This document shows, one piece after another, positions 17,551 to 26,340 of a DNA stretch of 38,017 nucleotides. Location of the stretch: NCBI GenBank assembly GCA_044352985.1, contig JBILCU010000021.1, positions 1-38,017 of the forward strand. Direction: 5' to 3'. Source of the stretch: JADJDM01 sp044352985 (GTDB lineage Bacteria > Bacteroidota > Bacteroidia > B-17B0 > Aurantibacillaceae). The position numbers and the translations under genes are program-made. Within the stretch, counting starts at the first letter, position 1; each line of letters opens with the position of its first letter. The notes beneath the pieces are model-generated. The model was not told where the DNA came from, made no database searches, and was given only the letters and a program-made list of their open reading frames with translations.

Positions 17551-18708
17551 TTAAATTTTGCAAATAATTTCTGCAGCTTTTTCAAGGGTTTCTTCTTTTT
17601 TTGCAAAACAAAATCTTAGCAATTGGTTATCTGTTTTTTCATGATAGAAAACAGATAAAGGTATGGAAGCTATTTTAAATTCTTTGGTTAAGCGAACTGC
17701 CAAATCAGTATCTTTTTCAGATGAGATATTTTTAAAATCAAGTAACTGAAAATATGTACCTTGAGTTGGTTGAAATTTAAAACGTGAGTTTTTAATCAAT
17801 TCAACAAAATAATCGCGTTTCTTTTGATAGAAATGTTTCAGCTGTAAGTAATTGTTTTCATCTTTCATATACTCTGCAATGGCTAATTGCATAGGGCTAT
17901 TGCATGAAAACACAAGGTATTGATGCACCTTTCTAAATTCATTCATTAAGTTTTCAGGGGCAGCGATATAAGCCATTTTCCAACCGGTAGTATGAAATGT
18001 TTTTCCAAACGAAGATACCAATAAACTTCTGTTGGCTAATTGTTTATGAGTTGCTATACTGAAATGCTTTTTACCATCAAACACCATGTGCTCGTATACT
18101 TCATCACTTAAAATGATGATGTCGGTATTTCGGGTAATTTTATCGAGTTCCTTTAAATCATTTTCAGTGATGATGGCACCAGTTGGATTATGTGGTGAGT
18201 TAATGATGATCATTCGGGTACGATGAGTAATCAGTTTTTTAACTGCTGTCCAGTTTATTTTAAAATCTGGTAACTGTAAAGGAACATAAATTGGTTTAGC
18301 ACCGGCAACAATTATTGCAGGCGTATAGCAATCATAAGAAGGCTCAAATACAATCACCTCATCCCCTTCTCTAACCAAAGCTGCAATAGAAGTATATATT
18401 GCTTGAGTAGCGCCTGCTGTAACTGTTATTTCAGTTTCCGGATGGTAACTACAGCCGTATTCATTTTCAATTAAAACCGAAATCTGTTCGCGCAATTGAA
18501 TATGTCCCTGCATCGGTGCATATTGATTGAAACCCGATTTCATGTATTGATGAACAAGATCTACTAATTTTTCATCGCAATTAAAATCAGGAAATCCCTG
18601 TGACAAATTGATGGCTTTGTTTTCAGCAGCCAATTTACTCATCACCGTAAAAATAGTTGTACCAACAGTAGGTAATTTTGAATGTATAAATCCTTCAAAT
18701 TTTGGCAT
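17551..18708 (-). CDS. PLP-dependent aminotransferase, methionine aminotransferase (YbdL)-like
   Basis: A 385-residue class I/II aminotransferase, cytoplasmic. It begins SKLPTVGTTIFTVMSKLA and has NLSQGFPDF, the PLP-binding loop TAGATQAIY, NSPHNPTGA (Asn174), SDEVYEH (Asp202, Tyr205) and the catalytic lysine in SSFGKTFHTTGWK (Lys236). The C-terminal carboxylate-binding arginine is in LLRFCFAKKEE. The overall pattern is closest to YbdL-type methionine aminotransferases, which take the amino group from methionine or aromatic amino acids. It lies 18 bp after the AsmA-like gene and has its own -7-like element there. Confidence 0.88.
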   Translation of the reverse strand: MPKFEGFIHSKLPTVGTTIFTVMSKLAAENKAINLSQGFPDFNCDEKLVDLVHQYMKSGFNQYAPMQGHIQLREQISVLIENEYGCSYHPETEITVTAGATQAIYTSIAALVREGDEVIVFEPSYDCYTPAIIVAGAKPIYVPLQLPDFKINWTAVKKLITHRTRMIIINSPHNPTGAIITENDLKELDKITRNTDIIILSDEVYEHMVFDGKKHFSIATHKQLANRSLLVSSFGKTFHTTGWKMAYIAAPENLMNEFRKVHQYLVFSCNSPMQLAIAEYMKDENNYLQLKHFYQKKRDYFVELIKNSRFKFQPTQGTYFQLLDFKNISSEKDTDLAVRLTKEFKIASIPLSVFYHEKTDNQLLRFCFAKKEETLEKAAEIICKI

Positions 18709-18714
18709 ATCTTA

Positions 18715-18722
18715 CAAATATA
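18715..18722 (-). promoter_or_regulatory. Candidate -7 element immediately before the aminotransferase
   Basis: TATATTTG on the - strand, six bases before the ATG, inside the 18-bp gap after the AsmA-like stop. It suggests an own, possibly leaderless, promoter within an apparent operon. Confidence 0.35.
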
Positions 18723-18726
18723 TCAA

Positions 18727-21339
18727 TTAAAAATCCTCATCTTCTTCCTTCTTCTTTTTAGGTTGAAGTTTATTTTCTTTCTCTTTTTGTTTCGTATTAT
18801 TATCAATTATAAATCGCTGATCAGCTTTATTTTCATTTTTATTTGCCTTAATACTTGTATCTTTTTTAAAAAACCCGAACTCTTCTTTTAAAATACTTTT
18901 TAGGTTTTGTTTTTCATTTTTAATATCTTCTTTTATCTTTTCTTTCATAGCTTTTCGATCGTAGGTAATTACAGGATTATCAATATTACCTTTCATGTTT
19001 ATAAAAACACAACGTTTGTTTTCAGTATCATTCTCTGTAAACAATAATTCATCATCTAGTTTTTTATTTTTTCCTGGTCGTTTTGCAATCAATTCACTCA
19101 ACAATAATTTCACATGATAATTAATATTATTTTCAAAATCGTGCGTTCCATAAAACTCCATATTTAATGCGGAGTTGTTGATTTTAGTTTTTGAAATATC
19201 AATTACTCTGTTGCTAATTGCCAAATGACAATTTAAAGCGTTAAACTTTATGTTCTGAAGTTCTTTTAATTCAATATATTTTGCTAAACTTTCCAATGGT
19301 TTATATTCTTTTAGTTCTCCTTGATTAATTTGTACATCAAAATTTGCAACCAGTTTATCAAAATTACATTCCCACTTTTTATTCCATAGTGTTGAAAAAT
19401 CAAATGAGAAATTACCTTTTCCTTTTACATGTTTATCTAAAATTTCATCTTGCGAAAAATTATTCATTTCATACATCATTCGATTTACATCAATGTCTTT
19501 TAATACGGCAGTACCTTTAATGGAAATATCTTGTTTATTTTCTTCCATAATCCCTGACAATGAAGCACTGCCGCCCATGGATTGAAATGAGATATTATCG
19601 CTATACAATTTGTTATTCAGTAACTGAATGTTACCAGTAATTGTATTAGCAGAAAATTTACCCAGCTTAATATTTTTTACTGAAGATTGAATATTAAAAC
19701 TTAACCAACTTGGAAAAGAAAATTCTTCTGTTGAAGATGAAGATGATTTTATTAATTCATCTAACGAAATAAAATTAGAATTACAATTAGCATTGATACT
19801 TAATTGCTCATTTTCTTTTAGTAACCAAGGTAGAAAATTTATAATACTTCCTTTTATATCTACATCACTACTACCAATCGTTAATTTTAAACTATCGGTA
19901 ATTAAGTTATTACCCGAGAACGACAATTTACCATATGGCAAATCCCATTTATGCTCGTCGTTTTTAAAATTAAATTTTACATTACTAAAACGTGCATTGC
20001 CTTTTGAGTAATTGGATGCATCTGTAAAATCTTTCTGTAGTTGCGCAAATTTTCCTTTTACTTCACCTTCAAAAAAAACAATGCCACTTAATTCTGAAAG
20101 TGTATCAATCGGGTAGAACATAATAATTTCTTTTAAATCTGCATTCAGTTTAAATTTAGTATCGATGTAGGGTTCGTTAAAATCAATTAACTTAAAATCA
20201 CCCGAAATAAGATTATTATTTATTGATGCACTTATTTTTTTTAGCAGTAATTCATCGTATCCGTTTGTGTTATTATATGAACCAGAAATAGTTAAATTTT
20301 TTGCAGTAACGTTATTGGGCTTGTATGTTAAACTTGCATTCTGAAATCCAAAATCTGCTTTTATATCGGGTATTTGATCACTATTTAATGGGCCTGCAAT
20401 ACTACCTTTTAAGTAAAACACACCCTCACCTTCATAATCTTTAATACGCTCTTGCTGACTTTGTGGCAATAAACTTAAAGCAGTTGTTACATCTAAATTT
20501 TTACCAATGAAATTAAGATTGGATACAATGATTTTATTATTATTCTGAAGATTTCCGTTTACAGATAGATACACTTCATTAATTTGTAGCTCAGAAGATG
20601 TTATGGAAAACAAATTTTCTTTAACCTCCAACTCAACATTGAAATTAACATTTTTGTTACGTAAATAATTTGTTTTTTTATAGGTAAAATAGTTTAAATA
20701 CATTTCTCCCTCAGTAGTAAGTGCGTAATTAATATCGTTAAACTTTCCTTTAAAAACAGCTTTATTCAGCGTAAAAAGCAGTTTGGTTTTTTCTTTTTTG
20801 TTTTTAAACGAACACTTAATCTTTTTTAATGAAACATCCTCTAACGAAAAACTAACTTTTTCGTTTTTAGTTGAATTAGCGGTATCTTCTTTCCAGACAT
20901 TATAATTCTGTTTTCCGTTTTCATCAATTACTAAACGTAAATCAAGATTGGAACAATCTATTTTTTTGATATCATATTTTTCATGAAAAATATCCATTAC
21001 ATTAAACTGAAATGAAATACGTTCGGCAACAAAAAGTGTGTCTCTGTTTTTATTATTTGTGGCCTCAAAGCATGTAAGTTCTTTAAAATCTAATGATGTA
21101 TTAGGGAAACTGCGAATTATGGTTAGATCAATGCTCTCGGGTTTAACACTAATTTCAGCATTAAGATGCTGATTTAACTCTTCAATAACAGCAGATTTAA
21201 TTTCATCTTCATAAACAAAAACCAACGTTACACTTAATAAAACAATAAAAATAAAGGAAACAAATACCCACAAAAGTGGCTTCAACCATTTTTTAAATTT
21301 CGACTTCTTTTCAGGAATTTCTGGCAATTGACTTTCCAT
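18727..21339 (-). CDS. AsmA-like inner-membrane anchored protein
   Basis: An 870-residue protein with one N-terminal transmembrane segment (about 20-42, LLWVFVSFIFIVLLSVTLVF). A long periplasmic region with AsmA/Mdm31-like features follows: EINQHLN-type start after the membrane helix (EELNQHLNAEISVKPESIDL), FPNTSLDFKELTC, and many beta-rich repeats. The C-terminus is a lysine- and glutamate-rich low-complexity tail (KPKKKKEEDEDF-type). AsmA-like proteins are thought to carry lipids between membranes or affect outer-membrane assembly. A specific cargo is not known. It is divergent from the DUF2179 gene. Confidence 0.8.
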   Translation of the reverse strand: MESQLPEIPEKKSKFKKWLKPLLWVFVSFIFIVLLSVTLVFVYEDEIKSAVIEELNQHLNAEISVKPESIDLTIIRSFPNTSLDFKELTCFEATNNKNRDTLFVAERISFQFNVMDIFHEKYDIKKIDCSNLDLRLVIDENGKQNYNVWKEDTANSTKNEKVSFSLEDVSLKKIKCSFKNKKEKTKLLFTLNKAVFKGKFNDINYALTTEGEMYLNYFTYKKTNYLRNKNVNFNVELEVKENLFSITSSELQINEVYLSVNGNLQNNNKIIVSNLNFIGKNLDVTTALSLLPQSQQERIKDYEGEGVFYLKGSIAGPLNSDQIPDIKADFGFQNASLTYKPNNVTAKNLTISGSYNNTNGYDELLLKKISASINNNLISGDFKLIDFNEPYIDTKFKLNADLKEIIMFYPIDTLSELSGIVFFEGEVKGKFAQLQKDFTDASNYSKGNARFSNVKFNFKNDEHKWDLPYGKLSFSGNNLITDSLKLTIGSSDVDIKGSIINFLPWLLKENEQLSINANCNSNFISLDELIKSSSSSTEEFSFPSWLSFNIQSSVKNIKLGKFSANTITGNIQLLNNKLYSDNISFQSMGGSASLSGIMEENKQDISIKGTAVLKDIDVNRMMYEMNNFSQDEILDKHVKGKGNFSFDFSTLWNKKWECNFDKLVANFDVQINQGELKEYKPLESLAKYIELKELQNIKFNALNCHLAISNRVIDISKTKINNSALNMEFYGTHDFENNINYHVKLLLSELIAKRPGKNKKLDDELLFTENDTENKRCVFINMKGNIDNPVITYDRKAMKEKIKEDIKNEKQNLKSILKEEFGFFKKDTSIKANKNENKADQRFIIDNNTKQKEKENKLQPKKKKEEDEDF

Positions 21340-21465
21340 ATTTCAAAGTTTATAAAAATTAAAACAGTGTATTAAGTAAAAGACAAGATGATTTAAACAC
21401 GAATAACTTAATAACTCCTTGTTTTATTGCAAAATTGCTTGTTAAAGAAAATTAATATTGTAATA

Positions 21466-22029
21466 ATGCATGAATTTGATTATTTCAACTGGGTTATTTT
21501 ACCAATATTAATTTTCATTTCGAGAATGGGTGATGTAACGTTGGCTACATTACGACATTTATTAGTATCAAAAGGATTTAAAAAAATTGTTCCCTTTATT
21601 GGTTTTTTTGAAGTGTTGATTTGGTTAGTTGCCATGAGGCAAGTATTTAACAATTTAAACAATATGGCTTGCTTTATTGCGTGGGCAGGAGGTTTTGCTA
21701 CTGGAACTTACCTGGGTATGTTAATAGAAGAGAAATTAGCCTTAGGCATGCAGATGATAAGAGTAATTACCGATAAAGATGCCGCATCATTGATTAACGA
21801 ATTTAAAAAATTAAACCAGGGTGTTACTATTGTAGATGCAGAAGGCACGCAAGGAAAAGTAAAAATGATTTTCACGATTTTTAATCGGGTAAACAAACAA
21901 GATATTATTCAAATTGTAGAGCAACATAGTAAAGATGCATTTTATACCATTGAAGACGTTAGAGGATCAAGCCATGGTGTTTTTTCAGATAAATCAAAAG
22001 GCTTTATTTTGAAACGTTTTTTTAAATGA
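21466..22029 (+). CDS. DUF2179/UPF0316 family membrane protein
   Basis: A 187-residue protein with about three hydrophobic helices in the N-terminal half (WVILPILIFISRMGDVTLAT, IVPFIGFFEVLIWLVAM, CFIAWAGGFATGTYLGMLIE). A soluble DUF2179 domain follows (about 110-175; LNQGVTIVDAEGTQGKVKMI, AFYTIEDVRGSSHGVF). The function is unknown; related soluble DUF2179 domains are found on YitT-type membrane proteins. A TTG start upstream would add 13 residues without an obvious role, and the ATG at 21466 is preferred. It is 17 bp before the EamA gene. Confidence 0.82.
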   Translation: MHEFDYFNWVILPILIFISRMGDVTLATLRHLLVSKGFKKIVPFIGFFEVLIWLVAMRQVFNNLNNMACFIAWAGGFATGTYLGMLIEEKLALGMQMIRVITDKDAASLINEFKKLNQGVTIVDAEGTQGKVKMIFTIFNRVNKQDIIQIVEQHSKDAFYTIEDVRGSSHGVFSDKSKGFILKRFFK

Positions 22030-22046
22030 ATTAACTGCAAATTAAA

Positions 22047-22934
22047 TTGAATAAACACATTACCAAAAACCATTTGCTTCTTCACCTCATTGTATTCATA
22101 TGGGGTTGGGCACCCATATTTGGAAAACAAATAACATTAGAAGCACTACAATTAGTTTGGTTCCGAATAGGCATTACCATTATTGCCATAGCAGCTTATA
22201 ACGTTTTAATAAGACAAAAATTTACAATCAGTAAAAAAGATTATGCATTACTATTGCTTACTGGCGCTGTAATTGCATTTCATTGGTTTTGTTTTTACCA
22301 TGCTATAAAAGTTTCAAATGTATCAATCACTCTTGCTGCCTTTGCCACTGGAACTTTTTTTACTTCCATTACCGAACCATTATTTTATAAACGAAAAATC
22401 CTTTGGTATGAAATGCTGTTTGGTTTATTAATTATTGCCGCTATTGGTTTTATTTTCAATATTGAAACTGAAAATAAATTAGGAATTTTATTTGGCGTAT
22501 TGGCGGCACTCACCTCTTCGCTATTTACAGTTTGGAATGGCTTATTCATTAGAAGAATAGAGGCTCCTGTTATTTCACTAGTTGAGCTTTGTGGAGGTTT
22601 TGCCGCATTAAGTATTTACCTGTTTTTCACTAATGAATTTACCGAAACATTTTTTCATATTAGCAATAATGATTGGTTTTTCATTACGTTCTTCTCATTA
22701 GTTGGTACTGCATTTCCTTATGTAGCAAGTACTAATTTGCTAAAAAAAATAAGTCCGTTTACAGTTACTCTAACAGTTAATTTAGAAACCATTTACGGAA
22801 TCATATTCGCGTTTTTAATTTGGAGAGAAAGTGAACAAATGACCATGAGTTTTTATTTAGCAACCCTATTTATTTTGCTGATCATTATTGTAAATGCTAT
22901 TGTTAAAGCTAAATTAAAATCGAAGTCGATTTAA
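22047..22934 (+). CDS. EamA-family drug/metabolite transporter
   Basis: A 295-residue inner-membrane protein with about ten helices, showing the EamA pattern: HLIVFIWGWAPIFGKQI, WFRIGITIIAIA, AFHWFCFYHAIKVSNVS, AALTSSLFTVWNGLFI and NLETIYGIIFAFLIW. The start codon appears to be TTG at 22047: the conserved N-terminal helix begins only about ten codons later and no in-frame ATG precedes it. It lies 17 bp after the DUF2179 gene. The transported substrate is unknown; the family exports amino acids and other small metabolites. Confidence 0.9.
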   Translation: MNKHITKNHLLLHLIVFIWGWAPIFGKQITLEALQLVWFRIGITIIAIAAYNVLIRQKFTISKKDYALLLLTGAVIAFHWFCFYHAIKVSNVSITLAAFATGTFFTSITEPLFYKRKILWYEMLFGLLIIAAIGFIFNIETENKLGILFGVLAALTSSLFTVWNGLFIRRIEAPVISLVELCGGFAALSIYLFFTNEFTETFFHISNNDWFFITFFSLVGTAFPYVASTNLLKKISPFTVTLTVNLETIYGIIFAFLIWRESEQMTMSFYLATLFILLIIIVNAIVKAKLKSKSI

Positions 22935-22951
22935 AAAAATATTTTTATACA

Positions 22952-24109
22952 TCAATTCATCTGCCAATTAGCAAACTCAATCAATAATTTTTTTACTTCC
23001 GGGAATTTAGTTAACGGCAATGTTTTCTCAACATCATAAATATCGTGATATGCTTTTATTCCTCCTAAAGTGTAAATAAAAAAAGAAGGGACGCCCTTTT
23101 CAGTAAACCAGTAATGATCACTGTTTGCCGCTTTCCCTCTTGGTTTGATAGTTGGTAATAATTGTTGCTTTTCGTTAATTGATTTTAAACTTTCAAAAGC
23201 CGTTTTATATTCTGTTGCATTCACCACTGTTATTCCTTCATCACCTGTACCCAGTAAATCCAAATTAATTAAAAATTTAATTTGTGATATAGGAAATAAA
23301 GGGTTTTCTATGTAATATTTTGATCCCAGCAAGCCGGCTTCCTCGGCAGCAAAACAAATAAAAGCAACTGAATAGTTGGGTGGATTTTTTTTATAATAAT
23401 CAATCAATGAAAATAGCATACTCACTCCACTCGCATTATCATTGGCTCCAGGGAAAAAAGTTTTTTTACCCATGTTTCCTAAGTGATCATAATGAGCTGT
23501 AAATACTAAAAACGAATCGGATTTTGTTTTTCCTTTAATGTATGCGCACACATTTTTTAATTCATAATCAGTAAAAAATTGTTGATCTACCTTAAACGAA
23601 ATTGTTTTGATTTCATCTTTTAGAGAATCTGCTAACACATCAAAACCGATATAGTTTTCTTGTGTTGTACTTACTCCCCAGGTCAGTTTTTTTACTTTTT
23701 TAATAACTACTAACTTATTGTTTAAGTTTTTAGAATTTGAAGTGTAACTGACACTGTCTTTTTTTACAATTTCAAGGTTTCCTTTTCCGGAAGTACTTTC
23801 AGGGCGAATGAGGTAATGAATTCCGGGTTTAAGCAATTTATCATTAATGCTTAATTCCATTTTTTTAGAAAATGTATTTACCGAAATTGAAAAAGGTTGA
23901 TAATAGGAATTCGGTGTAAACGATAGTAATTGTTTCTCCTTAAAATAAGTTGAAATATATTTTGCAGCTTTGTTTGAACCATTCTTTACATAACCTCTTC
24001 CACTGAATGATTTTTGCGTTAAGTCACGTATGACATCTCTTGCAAATTGCCTGTCATCCTGCCCAAGTGCGATACCTGAAAAAAATAAAAGCAATGCTAT
24101 AAAACGCAT
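22952..24109 (-). CDS. Secreted M28-family metallopeptidase
   Basis: A 385-residue exported zinc peptidase. A signal peptide (RFIALLLFFSGIALGQ) precedes a PA-domain-like insert (about 75-195). The M28 catalytic domain has the metal ligands of TAHYDHLG (His206, Asp208), GANDNASGVS (Asp224) and FAAEEAGLLGS (Glu256, Glu257), and a late His in ANSDHYWF. The family usually removes N-terminal amino acids from peptides. It overlaps by one base with the upstream hypothetical gene at 24109 and is probably co-translated with it. Confidence 0.9.
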   Translation of the reverse strand: MRFIALLLFFSGIALGQDDRQFARDVIRDLTQKSFSGRGYVKNGSNKAAKYISTYFKEKQLLSFTPNSYYQPFSISVNTFSKKMELSINDKLLKPGIHYLIRPESTSGKGNLEIVKKDSVSYTSNSKNLNNKLVVIKKVKKLTWGVSTTQENYIGFDVLADSLKDEIKTISFKVDQQFFTDYELKNVCAYIKGKTKSDSFLVFTAHYDHLGNMGKKTFFPGANDNASGVSMLFSLIDYYKKNPPNYSVAFICFAAEEAGLLGSKYYIENPLFPISQIKFLINLDLLGTGDEGITVVNATEYKTAFESLKSINEKQQLLPTIKPRGKAANSDHYWFTEKGVPSFFIYTLGGIKAYHDIYDVEKTLPLTKFPEVKKLLIEFANWQMN

Positions 24110-24819
24110 TAGATAAAACGTTTATGATTAATGGCAAACAATGTTTTTACTAGTGGTGCATCTTGTTTCCACTGATAAAGCACACTTAAATTATTCAAGT
24201 AATTTTCTGATTCTTCCAAATTCTCACACAAATTTAATTGCTCCAACGCAGTTGAATACTCCAATTGACTTTGCCCGAACAATTCATTCATAATTCTGAA
24301 TTTATCATTGATCCCAATTTCCATTTTTTTAATGGGCTTGCTCGGTTTAGGAGTTGTAGTTTCTACATTAACCGAACTTATAGTTGTAGTTGTTTCTTTT
24401 ACTTCAACAACTGCAACTTCTTCTTTAGTAGTTTGATTTTCTTTTGTTGGTTCTTCTACTACTGTAATTTCAAGGGTTTCTGTTTTTTCTACTATTTCAA
24501 TGCTTCCCACTTTGCTATCCTCAACAAAAGAAATTTCTGTTTTTACTGACTCTGTTTCTGTAACGCTGCTTATTTGCTCAGGTTCATTTTGTTTTATCAC
24601 TTCCTGATTCATAATCGGTATTTCAGCATTAAAAAAAACAGTAGCCGAAACTATGTGTTGCAATTCAGAAATTTCGTGCAATAATTTTTTACTCTCTTCA
24701 GCTGACACTAATTGATTCTCATTAAAATTGCTTAAGGATTGCATCAATTTATTTTTTCTATTCAGAAATTCAGTTTTTAAATTTTCGGAGTGCATGAATG
24801 ATTTTGATTTTAAAATCAT
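24109..24819 (-). CDS. Hypothetical protein with an acidic, repetitive middle
   Basis: A 236-residue protein of unknown role and no signal peptide. Residues about 75-165 are rich in Glu, Thr and Val (for example TEVVEEPTKENQTTKEEV-like text), probably a disordered linker. The ends look folded: an N-terminal helical stretch (NRKNKLMQSLSNFNENQ) and a C-terminal helical region with DKFRIMNELFGQSQLEYS and LSVLYQWKQDAPLVKTLF. The one-base overlap with the M28 gene suggests co-translation, but not a known function. A second ATG at 24795 could be the true start. Confidence 0.7.
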   Translation of the reverse strand: MILKSKSFMHSENLKTEFLNRKNKLMQSLSNFNENQLVSAEESKKLLHEISELQHIVSATVFFNAEIPIMNQEVIKQNEPEQISSVTETESVKTEISFVEDSKVGSIEIVEKTETLEITVVEEPTKENQTTKEEVAVVEVKETTTTISSVNVETTTPKPSKPIKKMEIGINDKFRIMNELFGQSQLEYSTALEQLNLCENLEESENYLNNLSVLYQWKQDAPLVKTLFAINHKRFI

Positions 24820-24869
24820 AAAAATAAAACTAAATTTACGATTACATAAAAAACTTATAAAACAGACTT

Positions 24870-25451
24870 GTGTTTTTAGAAACGTTAAAAAGCAGCGAAC
24901 AAAAAAAAGGATGGATTGAGGTCATTTGCGGCAGCATGTTTTCGGGCAAAACAGAAGAATTGATTCGCAGATTAAGAAGAGCTCAATTTGCAAAACAAAA
25001 AGTTGAAATTTTTAAACCTGCAATAGATACTAGATATCATGAGCAAGAAGTTGTAAGTCACAATTCAACTTCTATACAAAGTACCCCTGTTCCATCAAGT
25101 TCTACTATTTTACTTTTAGCAAATGATTCTGATGTAGTTGGAATTGATGAAGCACAATTTTTTGATGAGGAAATTGTACATGTTTGCAATCAGTTAGCAA
25201 ATAACGGCATTAGAGTAATTGTAGCCGGATTGGATATGGATTATACAGGAAAACCATTTGGACCAATACCTGCATTATTAGCAAGTGCAGAATACGTAAC
25301 AAAAGTACATGCTATTTGTATGCAATGTGGGAACTTAGCTCAATATTCTCATCGCAAAACTTCTCATACATCGCTTGTTTTATTGGGCGAAACAGAAAGC
25401 TATGAGCCACTTTGCAGGAAATGCTATCAAAATACAATTACTGAAATTTAA
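24870..25451 (+). CDS. tdk: Thymidine kinase, type II
   Basis: A 193-residue cytoplasmic enzyme that phosphorylates thymidine to dTMP in pyrimidine salvage. The P-loop is GSMFSGKTEE (21-30), followed by RAQFAKQKVEIFKPAIDTRY. The catalytic Glu94 lies in GIDEAQFFDEE, and the lasso/substrate region is in AEYVTKVHAICMQCGNL. Four zinc cysteines are present (150, 153, 182, 185; CMQC and CRKC). The start is GTG at 24870: the encoded MFLETLKSSEQ matches the usual N-terminus in Bacteroidota, and no earlier ATG is in frame. Confidence 0.95.
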   Translation: MFLETLKSSEQKKGWIEVICGSMFSGKTEELIRRLRRAQFAKQKVEIFKPAIDTRYHEQEVVSHNSTSIQSTPVPSSSTILLLANDSDVVGIDEAQFFDEEIVHVCNQLANNGIRVIVAGLDMDYTGKPFGPIPALLASAEYVTKVHAICMQCGNLAQYSHRKTSHTSLVLLGETESYEPLCRKCYQNTITEI

Positions 25452-25603
25452 TACTTTGATTACAACTAGTAAAAATCACATCAGAAATGTATTTTTATTA
25501 TTTACGTAAAATAATTGTTAAACTAAATTGACCAAAATTTAAACAACAACAACTATTCGTCACTACATTTGGTGAGCAAATTCATTGCGTAAATAAAAAA
25601 ATC

Positions 25604-25777
25604 ATGAAAAAAACATCAAAAGAACTTTTAAAAACTTTAATTAAAAATCAAGCGCTAATAATGAAAGCATTGAAAATTGAAGTTCCTGTTGAAGTAAAAA
25701 AAGAAAAAACAGCTAAAACAATAAAAACTAAAATTGTTGCCAAAGCAAAACCTTCCCCTGTTGAGAAAAAGAAGTAA
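25604..25777 (+). CDS. Small lysine-rich basic protein (57 residues)
   Basis: The frame from ATG at 25604 to the TAA at 25775-25777 encodes MKKTSKELLKTLIKNQALIM, then a lysine-, alanine- and valine-rich tail ending SPVEKKK. The first half could form an amphipathic helix with hydrophobic Leu/Ile positions; the rest resembles a nucleic-acid- or polyanion-binding tail. The codon use is like its neighbours. No family is recognised. It lies between tdk and the metH riboswitch and reads in the same direction. Confidence 0.55.
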   Translation: MKKTSKELLKTLIKNQALIMKALKIEVPVEVKKEKTAKTIKTKIVAKAKPSPVEKKK

Positions 25778-25815
25778 AAAATCAATTACTACTTCTTTCT
25801 CAAAAAAGCTTTGAC

Positions 25816-25823
25816 TATATTTG
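25816..25823 (+). promoter_or_regulatory. Candidate -7 element of the SAM riboswitch transcript
   Basis: TATATTTG fits TAnnTTTG and lies 15 bp upstream of the first aptamer base, so transcription would start about 25829, just before the riboswitch. The -33 part is not clear. Confidence 0.5.
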
Positions 25824-25838
25824 CACTTCGTTCTTTTA

Positions 25839-26014
25839 ACTTATTACGAAAGGTGGAGGGACACGCCCTATGATACCTTGCCAACCCTTACAATGTAAGA
25901 TTCAGCATTTTAAATTTAAAATTTATTAAATTTAAAATCTGAATTCCTAAATTTATAAAGAAGGTGGTACATCGTGATTCGTTGTTGCTAAGCAACACAT
26001 GAGTGCAAATAAGT
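25839..26014 (+). ncRNA. SAM-I (S-box) riboswitch aptamer upstream of metH
   Basis: The S-box core is clear: ggtggagggac, gccc, tatgat and gccaaccc (25852-25888), with ggtggtacatc (25953-25963) in the 3' half. Stem P1 is perfect: acttatt (25839-25845) with aataagt (26008-26014). P4 is gttgttgc with gcaacac after the ggtggta strand. The P3 arm is unusually long and AT-rich: attcag pairs with ctgaat and ttttaaattt with aaatttaaaa (25900-25944). SAM-I aptamers repress methionine genes when SAM is plentiful. The terminator 35 bp after P1 and the gene below fit that role. Confidence 0.9.
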
Positions 26015-26048
26015 CAGATAGTTAAGTAAATAATAAAAATACATACTC

Positions 26049-26080
26049 ATCCTTTCTGGCAAACCGGAAAGGATTTTTTA
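26049..26080 (+). terminator. Intrinsic terminator, expression platform of the SAM-I riboswitch
   Basis: atcctttctgg pairs with ccggaaaggat (one G-T wobble) around caaa, followed by a run of six T's and a further T-rich stretch. It lies just after P1, so SAM binding would leave it free to form and stop transcription before metH. Confidence 0.85.
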
Positions 26081-26082
26081 TT

Positions 26083-26340
26083 TGCAAAAATACTCTCTAC
26101 ATTTTCTCTAAACAAGAGTTAATAATTGCGTGTTTTTGAAATAATGAATGAGTTATTTTTTTATTTGAAATTGGCGCATTTGAATTTCTGATTTTAAATT
26201 TTAGAAATCAGATTTAAAAAAATAAAATGTATCGCTCCTCTCCTTTTTAGAGTAGAATGGAGGTGAGGTCAAAATGTCTCGACTTAGCACAACATGAAAT
26301 TAAAAATATAATGTAGATTAAATTTTTGGATATTATAAAC
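26083..26340 (+). other. Long metH leader after the terminator
   Basis: About 260 bp without a gene. It contains a hairpin at 26187-26212 (tctgattt/aaatcaga, 10-base loop) and, at 26234-26268, a degenerate copy of a common Bacteroidota palindrome type (cctctcc with ggtgagg). No cobalamin riboswitch core was seen, although MetH uses B12. Confidence 0.5.

Noticed and set aside
26083..26340. Cobalamin riboswitch for metH
   Set aside because: I looked for a B12-box-like core in the leader and did not see one; only the SAM-I aptamer is supported.
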